Of a stretch of 64,000 nt of DNA, positions 36,556-53,107 are shown piece after piece. Each line of letters starts with the position of its first letter. Position 1 is the first letter of the stretch. The stretch covers positions 1,116,001 to 1,180,000 of the forward strand of contig VTFK01000155.1 in the NCBI GenBank assembly GCA_009617715.1, given 5' to 3'. A program made the translations under genes and the position numbers. The notes beneath the pieces were generated by a model, which did not search any database, was not told the origin of the DNA, and was given only the letters and a program-made list of their open reading frames with translations. Origin of the DNA: Plectrocnemia conspersa (taxonomy: Eukaryota; Arthropoda; Insecta; Trichoptera; Polycentropodidae).

Positions 36556-36850
36556 GTTCTCAAAGCAACGGTTTGAGAACGCCTGTCATAGTCAATACGT
36601 TTGTAAAATGTAGTGCAACTTTGACCTTTCAGCACTCGAGACTGTCTAGCTAGGGCGGAGGCTGCGATCGTGACGTCATCGGCCGCCGGCGATCGATACG
36701 AATCCCGTGACGTCATTGGCCGGGTCGTGACGTCACGGTGCTATCCCATGAGTTAAAAATAGACTATCTTGCAAAGTATGACCAGGGCTTAGTGACCGGG
36801 ATGAACTTGCAGACACAATAAAGTTTACTCTGACCAACAGTTAGGCCTCC
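36556..36850 (+). promoter_or_regulatory. GC-rich block with three CRE palindromes
   Basis: In DNA otherwise very AT-rich, 36640-36740 is GC- and CpG-rich and carries three perfect TGACGTCA palindromes at 36671-36678, 36708-36715 and 36728-36735. This is the CREB/ATF-type site. A 9-bp inverted repeat (GTTCTCAAA / TTTGAGAAC, 36556-36564 and 36572-36580) lies at the left edge. An AATAAA occurs near 36817. Two readings are possible: the promoter of an unrecognised transcript, or a ~290-bp solo LTR with CRE-like enhancers. No target-site duplication was clear. Confidence 0.5.
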
Positions 36851-37254
36851 CGAGAGAGGGGAGGGGGGGGGAATTCCTGATGCCCGTTATCCATATCAAT
36901 AATATATTTATAAAAAAAATTAAAACTGACATAATAACGAATCTGAACTAAACAAGTTGTTTGCGATGTATGTACATATGTATTTCAGGTATAAGTTTCT
37001 TTTGCCTTTATTTATACACTAAAAGAAATAAAGGGAGTGGAACATTGCCTTCAATAGCACCCACTTTTTAAGTATTTTCACAATAAGCATTATTAATCAA
37101 AGGAACAGAGTGTATTTTTTTGATGCAGCTCTGTTTGTGTTAAAATTTGTTTGCAACTTATTGTCGATTTTATTGTTTTCTGAACCTTATAAAATAGAAG
37201 ATTTAGTTGGGAGGAAATATCCAACAAATGTAAATGAGTATTTGATCTGAATTT

Positions 37255-37630
37255 TCAGATCGACGAAAAAAGGAAGAAGCCAAGAAATAACAAAGAATTA
37301 TATAAATTTAATGTTTTTATAGATTGTACTATCGGTAATTTGACAACTAGATTTGATGCAGCAATAGAAATAAATAATTCAGTTGCATTCAGTTTCATGT
37401 GGTTATTTCGCGACTTGAATGATAATGAGATTCGGGAAAAGGCAGAAAAACTAAGAATCAAAAATAACGATGATCTTGGTGAGCAGTTATCTGAAGAAAT
37501 ATTACATTTAAAATCAATATGTGATGCAAATATTGCAATAAAACATATTTTACCCATACAGTTACATACAGTACATTATTCCCCTAGCCGTACTCCATTT
37601 CTTATTGTCTCTATTTCTGTTAATTGTTAA
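37255..37630 (+). pseudogene. hAT-type (ZMYM1-like) transposase fragment
   Basis: The frame reads RRKKEEAKK then a stop, then NLTTRFDAAIEINNSVAFSF, LFRDLNDNEIREKAEKLRI and LGEQLSEEILHLKSICDANI. This resembles the helical region before the C-terminal dimerisation part of ZMYM1-like hAT transposases common in insects. It ends at a stop at 37628-37630 without the usual downstream part and has an in-frame stop near its start, so it is a truncated relic. The assignment rests on the pattern R-F-E-...-F-W-...-LREKAEKL-...-DLG-...-E-I-HLK. Confidence 0.5.
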
Positions 37631-38289
37631 ATCTATCTACATCTTTATTTCTCATTAAATACTTATTAAAAAAACTTACATCTAACTTATATACAATAAA
37701 TACTAAAACATTAATCTTCAATATTTTTTGAACATCCAACCAAGTAATATTATGTATATTATTAATTAAAGAGTCTTTTTTTTAACCATACTATTTCACT
37801 GAAATGTTATCTAAGACATTATATTGTAAGTCTTCGTCAAATATAGAATTCCATTGGTAAAAAGTATATTGTTTCAAGAAAATGACGTAACGTTCAAATG
37901 TAAATGGAATGTCTATAAATACATTTTGTATACAATAAACAATAAGAAAACATATTTATGTATATTAATGATTCCATAGTGTGCACAAAATTACATATTT
38001 GTGACTCCTAGAATTAATTAAAAATATTTCACATATAAATAATGATTTTTTAATTCGGGTAATGATTCTTGTAAGACGAATTGTTTTCTCTATTTCTTTA
38101 ACGGTTTATTCTCATCTAAAACTCTCATTAATGTTTGGTTCTGGGAATATCATGTCCAAATTAATATGTTTAACATAAATAAAATTCTTTTTTTATAATA
38201 TTAATGCATTTTAATCACAAGGTTTGTATTTCAGAGATCATAATATTTACAGAGCGTGAATTGTTAATGAAGATGAATAGCCAAATTTG

Positions 38290-39499
38290 TTAATAATATC
38301 CTCCATAACCAACTAAGCCAATAAGTGGTTTAGCGTGTACAGTTGGTCCTAATTTCTTGACTACAGCGTTGAAACCATGAACGTCATCGGCAGCATAGTC
38401 TACTACTCTTACAGAACCATCAGGTTCTACCAAAGAATATTGCCCTTAAACATAAACATTTTTTTAATATAGCACAATAATTTCTTATTTAAATTTATTA
38501 TGTATCAAAATAAACACCTTTAACTAAATCACCATCTCTCTCTTCCTTGTGGGATTTAATATCTCCAGTGTGCACATCATTTACACCATAGTCGAAAGCA
38601 TATTTTGGATAAGTCTAAAATTTAAAAATATTTGTTATAAATATATTTAGTCATTGAGATTGATTAGATACACTTACATGATGATCTCCATGCACTCCGC
38701 CATATCCTAAACCATATCCAACACTATTGTGGCCTAAGTGACCTAAGCCTTCATAGCCAAGATGTCCATAGCCATTGCCATAGTTTGCTAAAGGTAAACC
38801 GTGTTGAGTTATCCCAAAACCCAAACCATTGTGATTTAAAGCTAATCCATGGGGTCCATTGTGACCGTGTAATTTTAGTAAATTACTGTAAGAAACTGCA
38901 TGGCTGTTACATCCTACTGCCAAAGCAGCTAGATATAAAAACATCTGGAATATAAAGAATATTTTTATTATTTGATTGATTTATATTCATTGTAGTTCTT
39001 CCTTTGCAACATGACGGGCGTTAGCCCAATACGTTAAAACGGGGTAAACACAATCAACAACAGACTGAAATGAAAGCCTTAAAATCTATATATTTTTTTT
39101 TAATACATATAAGATATCTATGCGCTGAAATTTTTATCTCGATTTTTAATTAATCATCATGGTATTTATACGTGAGATTAAGTAAATCTAATCTTCGATG
39201 ATCGATCGGAATTATAATTATGTATATAATAATCACTAATTCCGTTATTCAGGACTCGATAGAAATTTAAAAGTATTTTTACAGTATAATTATAAAGTAT
39301 TTTTACAGTTTACAATCAATAGATCTGTGAGATTAAGAAACTTAATCTATGACGGGCAGTCGAAATTCTAAATCTGATCTGATCGAGCCCATGTCCTTAA
39401 TATATTAACCACTGACTAAAACAACTTGTATATCGTGCTGTTTAATAAAATAATGAATAGTATGTGTTATTAAATATTTCTTACTTTGAATGATGCCAT
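38290..39499 (-). CDS. RR-2 cuticle protein
   Basis: Secreted chitin-binding structural protein of the insect cuticle. Exons 39499-39485 (MASFK), 38944-38678, 38614-38518, 38444-38290; 534 nt, 177 residues. A signal peptide ([20 protein letters not shown]) starts in exon 1 and ends in exon 2, the usual layout in this family. Residues about 25-94 are rich in Gly, His, Leu and Tyr, with GHLGYEG-type motifs. The extended Rebers-Riddiford RR-2 domain follows: [40 protein letters not shown], then [20 protein letters not shown]-2 proteins are typical of hard cuticle. The gene stands alone here; no cluster partners are visible. Confidence 0.93.
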
Positions 39500-40853
39500 T
39501 TTTTCTGTTCTGTCTTCTTCAACCACTTGAGACGATTTGATGAATTGTTCAATTGTATTGCTGTATTTATAGTGTATGATTTAGAACAAATTTAATTCAG
39601 GATATTATGTATATTATACAATACTACATAATTAATGTAAAGAATTTCATTTGGTCCTTGAGTTGTATAGTGAAACGACAGGAAACTCATTAAACAATAT
39701 AACAAGATGGTTTAATTAATTAATTTTGTGATTATGAAAAATATTTTATTAAACACGAAACATAATGAATGCATAAAAATTAACTGATCCGTCTTACACC
39801 ATGTAAACATTAGTATGTATTTTTTTTAATATGGGTTAAAAATATAGTGCAATTATTAAATTGAGTTATATTTACATGACAAAATGAAGTAGCCTATAAA
39901 TAATAAAAATAAGAAGGGAATAGACCAATTTTAATGATAATTATTTTTATAATTAATAATATACATAACAATTTTTTTAATTATTTCTGAGAGTATTTAA
40001 GATAGTGTTCTTAACAAGGCACTTTCATTAGACATTTGCATTATTCATCCATAGCAAAATTCAAGGTTTAATCAAATTTCACGCATCGTTAATCAATTGG
40101 TTAAATTACACAATAAATGGTTTGTTGTTTAATTAAAATGTATCACGCGATTCTCGTTATTAACACTATTTATATTTTGTATAATACAAAGAAAAGCCAT
40201 AATTGGACAGTAATTTTAAATAATTATGAAATCCAACAACCCAAAAGTACCCTGTATTTCCTTCTTACCATTTTTTTTAATTACTCATGATTTAATTTAA
40301 TATTTTCATGGTAATTCAATACTATATGTGTTTGATAACTCAAAGAAAAGGATGTAAGCAACTGGAAATAATACAAAAATATTGCGTTTGTATTTTATAT
40401 GTTAATAAAAATATTTATTATAATAAATTTGTATATGTGTAAAATATTAGTTACACTGAATAAAAACGTAGAAAAATAATAATAACTATTATAATATAAT
40501 AATACAATGCATCACTTAAATTGTTTATTTTATTGAGACATTTTTAATGAATATGCAGAAATGTAGAGAAAAATATAATTTGTAAAACTAGTATTTTACA
40601 ATCGTACGGTACTTCAAATGCAAAGATGTCGCAAGAAAATATATAAACAATGAAAAACAGATTTTGATGAACTGATGCTTTATGGAGTTCCGTATTGTTT
40701 CAAGTCCAGTAAAGATATAATTTAAAAATAGATACTATTTCATGACGCTTTCACAGTTGTAATAAAAAAATAATATTTTGCGACTAAAAAACTATATAAG
40801 CGATTTAGAATAAAGTGCAGATTTTCCTAAAAAGTGATGTAATAATAATAAAA
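39500..40853. other. Upstream region of the cuticle gene, AT-rich, no gene seen
   Basis: The promoter of the - strand cuticle protein must begin just above 39499. The rest is very AT-rich and has no supportable exon. The 3' UTR of the - strand zinc-finger gene probably extends into the end of this stretch. Confidence 0.5.
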
Positions 40854-44655
<3,802 letters not shown>

Positions 44656-44716
44656 GTTTTAAAAAAAATAACTTTAAACTATTCACTTTAAACTAAGTAA
44701 AACCTAATCAAAAGCT

Positions 44717-44794
44717 AGACATGTCATGAGAGACTTCTAAAATCACTCGCGGACAACTAAACATTGAAATGTCCGCGATCAAAATAGACATGTC
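44717..44794. promoter_or_regulatory. Nested dyad motif upstream of the zinc-finger gene
   Basis: About 60-140 bases upstream of the - strand start at 44655 lie a 9-bp perfect inverted repeat (TCGCGGACA at 44747-44755 and TGTCCGCGA at 44770-44778) and, outside it, two copies of AGACATGTC (44717-44725 and 44786-44794), each containing the palindrome ACATGT. The nesting and promoter position suggest a binding site for a dimeric regulator. Function is inference. Confidence 0.45.
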
Positions 44795-45639
44795 CAAAAA
44801 TAAGTCAAGTACGCCATCTTGGCAAGACGCAGAAGCTGGCACACGAATTTCAAGGCATTAACGTATTTTCCTTGTGCATTTTTCTGGAGAAAATGTTGCG
44901 AAATTAGTTGTGGAATTAATTATTTTGCTTATTACCCTCATTTTGTAATTTCAAATGATTTCATAGATGTATTATAAATATGTTTTTAATATAAATGTAT
45001 CGTTATTAAAATAAAATAAAAACATGAAATGACAGACTATAATACAGAAAAAGTGAATTTAAAATACTACATTTTAACCATAATCAGTGTTTTAAACTAT
45101 TTTAAAACTTCCCCGGTATTTAAAAGTTTCATCGAGTCTCAAATTAAAATATTGTAGTATCGAAAAGCGGCTGCCTTCTTGGACTTCTGCGAGTCATCTC
45201 AGTCGATTCGGGGTAGCTCCGCTAAGCGCGACTTCATTCCAAGTAGGAAGCGAAGTGGTAGTCCAGATTGCCGTGGCGGAAATTAGCTCATGATTGAAGT
45301 GATTTAGTACGGCAGTGTTCTGGCTTATACACCGTTAAAGAAATGGAGAATGTCCAACGGCATGTTAATGATTCGGGGTAAAACAAAACTCTTTGTTATT
45401 GTCTAATACATATATCATTAGACTTTTTGGTGGCATATGTGTAACGGTAGATTTGTAATCTTTAAAAATTGCCAACGTTGTCATTCTATGGAATGTGCAA
45501 TCAGAGAATGCTGCGTTTGGTTTCTGTTCGGCGAAAATATACACCGACCATTGCATTTTCGAAAAGTTTACTTGTTACTATTTTACATAGGGCGCCTTAG
45601 GAAACCTGGATTCAGTAATTTAATTTACAATTATCCCTT

Positions 45640-45790
45640 CCTAGAAGTCAAAAATTCACGTCAAAAGCAATAAAATCGTGACGTCGCTGTTGCAGTGAGA
45701 ACGTTCGTTACCGAGAGTTCCCACTGCGAAGGCGCCGACACGATTTTATTGCCTTTATCGTGAATTTTTGGTTTCTGAGAAGTAATAATT
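45640..45790. mobile_element. Foldback (inverted-repeat) element
   Basis: The left arm, about 45640-45690, contains GTCAAAAATTCACG, AAAAGCAATAAAATCGTGAC and GTCGC. The right arm, about 45733-45790, carries the inverse (CACGATTTTATTGCCTTT and CGTGAATTTTTGG). The arms are about 85% complementary over 50 bases around a ~42-base centre. The GCAATAAAATC core also occurs at the end of repeat family A copies (16259, 58138), linking them. Confidence 0.65.
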
Positions 45791-46022
45791 TTTGCGCCCT
45801 TCTATTGACCAAAATTCGGTTTGAATACACTTTAACCAATGCTCTCATATCAGAAGTCGTAGTAATATCGGTAAGGATAGCCATTATATCTTTAAAAAAT
45901 ATATTTAAAGTGATATGATTTCGTTGAAATGACATTGTAAAAAATATTTTTGGAATAGATTCGAGACTGTTTATTTTTTTTAATTTTCTTTGAGGGATAA
46001 CCCGAGAATTTCTGTTTTAGAA

Positions 46023-46600
46023 CCAAGGACGTCATATCAGCTTTTTCCAGGGGAGGGGCAAAAGTTCGCCAGTCAGTGGTCGTTTTTTAATATTTCAATT
46101 TCATTAAGATTCTCAGTATTTCAATAAACGACATGCAATTTTCTGGCCCAATTCAATGAAGAGGAAATGCCCCCACCTTCCCCCTCCAAATGACGTCCCT
46201 TGTCCAGATGCAAAACGCATCAAAGGGAGCCACAAGGAAAGCTTAAAACCCTTGAACTCCGACGAATCAACTATTCGGGGTCTTTGGCTATTCTTTAATT
46301 TACAGCAGCGATATTCTCCGTAAATTTCGATACACAGTTCGTACATAATTGTCATTTTTGTAAGACAATTGAACAATTTTAACGCATTGAGCGGTTATTA
46401 AGCGATATGTTGTTTCGAACTAATATTTGACTCTTTGAACGTGCGTGGTTATTGACAGCTGTCTGATTTACAGTGCTGCTAACATAGGAAACTTGAGTTG
46501 GATCACCTTGTAAAAGGCAAAGGTGATAAGGTGCATATTTGTCGTACACCGCACTTAATTTGAACAATTTGGACTTTATTCTTACCTTTAACATTGACTG
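46023..46600 (+). repeat. Dispersed repeat family A, copy 3
   Basis: Contains AGGACGTCATATCAGCTTTT then TCCAGGGGAGGGGCAAAAGT and CCAGTCAGTGGTCG, followed further on by TAAATTTCGATACACAGTTC, TTTTAACGC and TGACAGCTGTCTGATTTACA. The same blocks in the same order are found at 57972-58500. No transposase-like frame was seen, so it is probably non-autonomous. Confidence 0.75.
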
Positions 46601-46791
46601 CTTAACTTTACAGGTTTTTCGTTCACCGTTACCACGAAATTAGTCTTCACGATACCTTCGGCTGCTGTACTGAACTGCAACATAAATCATGCCCAAATCT
46701 TCACTTGAATTAAAAACATACTTCACCATACTACTTAAATAGCCCCCTCCCTCCCCATACGAATGACCGAGCACTGCCCCTTCGGTGTAAG

Positions 46792-46910
46792 CTTCAAGTG
46801 CGGTGGCCATTTTAAGCTATTAGTGTGTCATCGTGTTGCAAGCCTAATTAGTACTGCCACATATTAGCAATCCTTTATCCTATATATAACACTGCTGTCA
46901 ATTTACAAAA
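46792..46910 (+). repeat. Second copy of the segment at 29259-29390
   Basis: Shares CAAGT, CGGT-G-CATTTTAAGCTA, GTGTT, GTACT-C and TG-CAATTTAC in the same order with the stretch preceding the mariner relic at 29.4 kb. It is therefore probably the 5' end of the same transposon family, truncated. Confidence 0.45.
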
Positions 46911-47416
46911 TAGTTAAGCAGTATTTTGAATTTTTCACACTTTTTTAGATTTCATTTTGTTTACCCATGAATATCTATTACAGTTTTTTTTAATACCTTG
47001 AAATTTGTGTAAACTTTTTAGGTTCATTTATTTAAAAAAAATTGGTTACTATGAATCATAAAAATTAAGTCAATAGTATGGATGTATGATTGGTTATCAA
47101 AGTTTCCATGGTAATAACATTCCATCCATGAGTTACTGTAAAAATATTTTTTTTTAATTATATAATAGTTAATTTCAAGAAATTTAATAATAAATTTATT
47201 CAATATTGTGTAATAAGTATACATATTCATATCAACATAATAATTACTTACTCTAGTAATTATAAAGCACAATTTTGCACAGCATATGTTTTATATGTAT
47301 AACATCAATAATGTGTTGCTATGTATTTATTGATTCCGTTGCTCATCACATTCAGAAATGTTTGATTTAGAGATTGCTTAATATCAGCTCAAATTTGATA
47401 CATAAAATCATCAAAC

Positions 47417-50400
47417 ATGCCGGCTTTTTTGCATGAAGTATTGCAACAACTTAATTGGAGTGACGGTATGTATATACCCGTCTCAAATGAAGAAAACAAA
47501 TATCTGGAAGAAGTACTAGATAAAAGGTAGAGATATAAATTTTGGTTTGATTATAATGTGTATTTAATATTATTATTGTCTGTTACAGAAACAAAGAATT
47601 AGAAAAACTGAGAGAATTAACAAAAGTCCATGATGTGAAAGAAAAAGAACTCAATTATCACAAAAAGAACATACAAAATGAACACAGTGAAAATATGGTA
47701 TGATTATTGTAATTTAAAAAATTTTTAATGTCTATTTGATATATAATCTTGTATTTAGCAATTGCTGGCCGCTCATAAATCGCAATTGGAAAGTGAAGAA
47801 AATTTGAGTAAACTAATATCTAGCGAGTTATCTGAAATATCTAAAGATAAAATTAATATGGAGAGGAAATATAAAGAAATTGAGGAACGCGTTGAACGAG
47901 TTCATGGTATATTTTAATTTAATATTTATATTATTACGTTGCTTCACTACTTTTGTTTTATAGGTGAAATTGCATACGTTTTAAGACGAATCGAGTCCTG
48001 TAGAAATTCAATAGGAGAAGAAAAGGGTTCATTAGAAGAATGGCGCGATGCTCTCAAACGTAGCGAAGCTGACATAAATACAATTAATAATTTTAATAAA
48101 GAAGATGCAATACAGATACATGTACAATTATTTAACATTTTTAATAATACTTATGATTCATATTTCTATATTGTTCTATTAAAAGGACTTGGAAACTAAA
48201 CGGCAACAACTCAAAATTGAACATGATAAAAAACACGTACAACTATCTCAAACTTGTGGAAATTTGATAGCTGAAGAAAAGACTGCTGAACGAATATCTG
48301 ATTTAGTAAGACTTATAACTATTCTATCTTGTATTTTTTTTAAATTTTAATAATTATATTTGATAGATAATTGAAACTTTGGATGAAAGGCGTCGAATAA
48401 CGTCTATGTGGGCCGCTGCCGTTGAAAATTTAAGACAAAGGGATAAAGAAATTCAACAGTTTAAAAAAGTAATGATTGCTTTATTACATTATAGTTCAAT
48501 GGTATACACATAATATTTAATTTTTATTTTCAAGGAATTGTTAGTATTGAACGACTATTCAACTATCAAAACGGACGCTGTTAATGAAAAACAAGATTTT
48601 TTGAACATGCAATTGAACAATAACGCAGAAATTGACCGAGAAATGAGAGACCATAAACAAAATTTATCTTGGAAACGACAAGAACTCAAAAATTTGGAAG
48701 AAGACGTCAAATCATTGGATAACGAAGTAATTTTTTAATGTTATATATTTTTATTAAAATGTCGGCTAATATGTTTAAAATTTCAGTTTGTCATATCTAA
48801 ACGAGAACTTGTGAACATATCGAGAGATCTAAACAACTTTCGCATTGGGAATAGACATTTCGATAAGAAAATATCGGAGAAGCAAAATTTAATCGGCAAT
48901 ATTCATCAACAGGTATGACAACTTTTTTAATATTGTTTATTATATAGCAAATCTAATATAATTTTATTTGATGTGATAGATTATGAAGTATAGAGAAAAA
49001 CTCTCAGAAATAATGGATGACTCTAAAACGGCAGCCCAAAGAACTAAACAACTCGATGATATGCTAAATGTATTTTTTCATTTATTTTTATTATAAAAGT
49101 TGCTCATTTTGCAATAGTTTATTGGTTAATAAATGTTCTTAGAATGAAGAAAAATATCTAAAGCATATCACCGTTGAAAACGAAAGAATTCAACAGCAGC
49201 TCTACCGTTCTCAGCAACATTTGCTCTTGATGTATGAAGAAGAAACTTCTCTTCAAGCTGAATCCAAAGGTTTGAGACTAAAATTCATTATTATTATGAA
49301 AATATCTATATTAAACTTTAATATTTAGGTAATAAATCAACAATGTCACAACTAAACACAATACAAAATAAGCTAGAAAGGGAATTGGCCAATCATAGAG
49401 AAAATTTGTATAATATTGTTAGTTATTTAGATATTGTAGTATGTGTTCTTTTTATGCAAAATATAACTAATAGTTATTTTAGACGTATCAGCTAGAAGCA
49501 GCTATGTTAAAACTTGCAAAATTAGAAGGCGAACCAACAAAAATTGAAGATTACGAAGAACTTACACAAAAAGCACAACAGTTGGAGCTGATTCTTAAAG
49601 AGAAAGGGGAAATGGTTACACTTTTAAACAAGCAAGTGACACAACTAGAAGGAAGCTTGAACTTGTTATCAAGAAACATAGCAAATAAACAATCAGAACA
49701 GTCTTCATTGGTGCTTTATTATTAATAACTATTATTCTTAATATATATATGTAAAAAATTATGTTTTTTTAGCAAGAGCGTCTGAATAAAGTTACTGCCG
49801 AAGTAGAAGGCGCTTCAAGAGAAGAGCGGATAGCTTATAAAAATGCTCGCAACATTCGCACAGACGAAAGTATCTTGCAATTGAGGGTTAATCATGCCCA
49901 GAAAATTTTGAATCAACTATCGCATAAAGAAGACACTATAACAAGAGCTCATCTCGATTTACATGTGGTAAATATATATTCAGTTCATTCCAATCTCTTA
50001 TGTATTATATGTAACTAATAGTAGTAATATTATAAATTTATATTTTTACGGTTATTTTAATATATGTATATTAATAAATAAAAAAAATATGACTTATCTT
50101 TCATAAACAGATAAATTTCAAATTTAAATTTAAGAACTTTTCCTTCATAAACAAATCATAAGGACTACGTTTTATTAAATAAATATAGGTATTAACTTAT
50201 GTGAGATACTTTTTACTCCATGGCCTCCTTCGTTGACTTGCTCAATCCTGTGGTTTCATATATATAGAAAGATATATTTCCTGGGATTTTCACACCTTGA
50301 CGGCAGTAAAAATGTTTTTTTTCCTGTGGCTCCAAAAAGATCCATTCTGCCTCGTTCGAGAACTAACTATTCTAAAGGGGTAATATTTAGTATTTGTAAT

Positions 50401-52621
50401 ACAAATATTACAATGCTCAAAGAGTTTGGTGGTAGTATTAGATGATCATTTTTTATTACAATTAGTAAATTGGATTTGAACGCTAGAATGAAATTATATC
50501 ACTTTGTTTGGGAAATATAAGCCTCGTTGTATTTTGGAAACTATCATGGGTTTGTTGTATTAACCATTCAGAATCCTGATTACATCAATATATTGTAAAT
50601 GTAATAGGAATCTTAATTTTATAGGCTATGTCTGTAAGAGAAGCTGAAGTGAATAAGCAACAAGGAATATTTGTATCCCAAAAAAGCGTTTTGCAAAAGG
50701 AGAGAGGTGCACTAATCGCTCAGATCAAATCCGAACAAAGCAAAATTGATCAGCTCAAAGTGCGGTAATGATATACATTATTTTACTGAGTAATGCTAAT
50801 ATTTTGATATAACTGATTGAATGTGTATTTTCATGTAATAGCTATGATATTTATCTATCGTCACTTGGTAAAGATGAAACCGGTAACGTTTATTCGGTGG
50901 CATATTTCAAAATCAAAGTAAGTGTTAATTGAATTGCTTTTTTTAATAAGTGATTCCTTAATTAGTGTTGTATTGTATATTTAGAATGCACAAGAAAAAT
51001 GCGAGTTACAACAAGAAGGTGATGCCTTAGACGCCCAAATCAGAAAAGGCGAGAATGAAATCGCTGCTCTCGAGGCGACTCTTCAAGTGGTCGATGCTGT
51101 TAATAAAAGATTTGTGCACAATCTAGTCACTGTTAAAAAAGATGGTTTAAATTTGAATTACTTACACCTTGCCACTTTGAATGTACTGCAGTATAATATT
51201 GACTGAAAAATTATTTTGTACAGATCCGGAAATGTTGGATTATAATAATCTGTGTGAAACATACAACCAAAGCCGGATCACAAGATCACAAGTCATATCT
51301 CAAGTTCGCTTTCATTCCAAGCAAGTAGAAAATATCAAAAGTGACATAGTAAGAGTGAGAGAGCAATTGAGAGACGCTCAAGTGCAGAGGTATGTGATTT
51401 TATATTACATTTGTATATTTGTGTTTCATATTTACTACATATAGTAGATTATAGTCATATTTAATAATTGTATAGGGATGACCTGATAAGTGAGTATAAT
51501 TTATTGAGAAGAGACATAAACGAGCAACAGGATAAACTAAATCGAGCCAACGATCTACGGAAAAAATCTGGTGCCAGCGTAAAAAGAAAAATAAATAGTT
51601 CCGAAATATGGAGAATCCACGAAGTAGAATAATTGATTGATTTAATATTTTTAAAGTTATTATCATTCTAAAACATTCTGTATTTATAGAAACAATTTCA
51701 TACAAAAATAATACAGGAAGCTAACCGTTCTGCAAGTTCTCAATTGAGAACATTGAGTGTGCCGGCGTTGAATAAAAAAGCGTACGAAGAAGGCCTGAAT
51801 CTTCCTGAAATTTATAGGTACGAGTTTTAAGTTTTATTTTAGGTATATATATTGAAAATAGACGCCTGGATTGTTTTAAACATTTAATATGTTCACGTCA
51901 TACAAAATTCATATATATGTTAAAGTTGTTTTGATTAGATTACTGCACTAATAAGATACTTAAGGAGATCTCTGTGTGTAACATCCTAGATATTTAGTGC
52001 TACAAAATTACCTATTAGTCATCAGTCTTTCCTGAAATTAGTTATGTACTGAATTTCTTCAGTTTTGGTGAAGAAGTATGACGTCATACCTTGCTATCAT
52101 AATATGATAATGTCGTATTTTTAGTGCCCCACCTGGATCTAAAGAGAGAGGATCAATTTCAAGTAAAAGCAGTTATGTTTCTTCACAAGGTATTATGCCT
52201 AATTGTATTTTGCATTAGAATAGTCTGGTCCGCTTTTAATGCATTTCATTTCAGAATCTTGGATTCAGCTAACTTCTGTTGAATCAACATCTGAACGATC
52301 CACTGATACTGAGAAGCTACCACAAAGAAGAGTGAAAGATAAAACATCAGAACATTCATCACACATTTCAAACATCGCCAAAAGCGTACGATATTTTCTT
52401 TCTCATGATAAATGTATAGTAAAAATTAATAATTATTTACTTTTTAGGATAAAAAAAAAACAAATGGTCAAAAAACCCCTAAAGAAAGTGAGTGAAGAAT
52501 TTTTTAATTATTTACATTGTAAGTATTGAATGTATTTATTGTTGCAGGTACATCTAGTGCTCTTCCGGTTAGTGTTGTCGTTCTAGGGATCGATTCAATT
52601 CCACAGAAAGAAAATAAATGA
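47417..52621 (+). CDS. CCDC39: Coiled-coil domain-containing protein 39
   Basis: Structural protein of motile cilia and flagella; with CCDC40 it forms the ruler that sets the 96-nm repeat of axonemal doublets and positions inner dynein arms and radial spokes. In insects it would serve sperm flagella and perhaps chordotonal cilia. Exons 47417-47526, 47589-47697, 47759-47906, 47964-48121, 48186-48305, 48367-48468, 48535-48726, 48787-48912, 48980-49069, 49143-49269, 49329-49438, 49483-49710, 49773-49967, 50625-50764, 50842-50917, 50985-51144, 51224-51389, 51476-51578, 51717-51817, 52125-52189, 52255-52385, 52448-52487, 52548-52621; 2871 nt in phase, 956 residues (human ~941). Almost wholly coiled coil from about residue 20 to 850. 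Recognisable pieces are [40 protein letters not shown] and [12 protein letters not shown]. The C-terminus is Ser/Lys-rich and unstructured. The 51144 donor was chosen over 51182 because only it keeps the next exon in frame. Confidence 0.92.
49968..50624 (+). other. Long CCDC39 intron
   Basis: At 657 bases this is the longest CCDC39 intron; most of the others are about 40-90 bases and only two exceed 130. It is AT-rich. An open frame at 50233-50445 (+) has no recognisable similarity; the stretch 50230-50360 is slightly GC-richer and may be a small transposon relic. Confidence 0.4.
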
Positions 52622-53107
52622 GCTAGTAGTAGTTTTATTTATAATTTTTATATATATATACAATACACGTCATAAGTTTTGTGCAAATTATCGAAGTAGA
52701 TTTTGTAATACATCAAATTCAAATACAACTTGTTTGCCTATCATTTCTAAATATAACACAAGAGTTATATTTAATTACAACTTACAAATGTATTACAGAC
52801 GATGGACTATTAAATAATCACTAATGTTTTAACATTTATATATATTTCTTAATTTATAAATAAAAACAATTACAAAATATATATTATATAATCTATCACA
52901 ATTTAAATAATACCATATCGTAAAATAAATTTATTGTTAAAGATCATGTTTTATTTAGAACAATTTTTCAACTAATATAGGTAAATTTAAAAATATGACT
53001 CAAAATAATTATTTAAGCTTTCCAGACATAATAATAATTGTTTGTGCAATTTATTAATGAATCAGATAAATGGTGTTTATTTATAAATGCAATTAAAGTA
53101 AGTTAGT

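Larger units (their letters stand above)
44795..47416. other. Divergent region between zinc-finger gene and CCDC39, repeat-rich
   Basis: No gene was supported. A GC-rich block lies at 45165-45300, a foldback at 45640-45790, repeat family A copy 3 at 46023-46600, and a mariner-leader-like segment at 46792-46910. AT-rich DNA fills the rest up to the CCDC39 start. Open frames on both strands inside these repeats (45365-46594) look like transposon debris. Confidence 0.55.

Noticed and set aside
51181..51182. Alternative CCDC39 donor after ATLN
   Set aside because: It would put exon 51224-51389 out of frame; the donor at 51144 gives [12 protein letters not shown] in phase.
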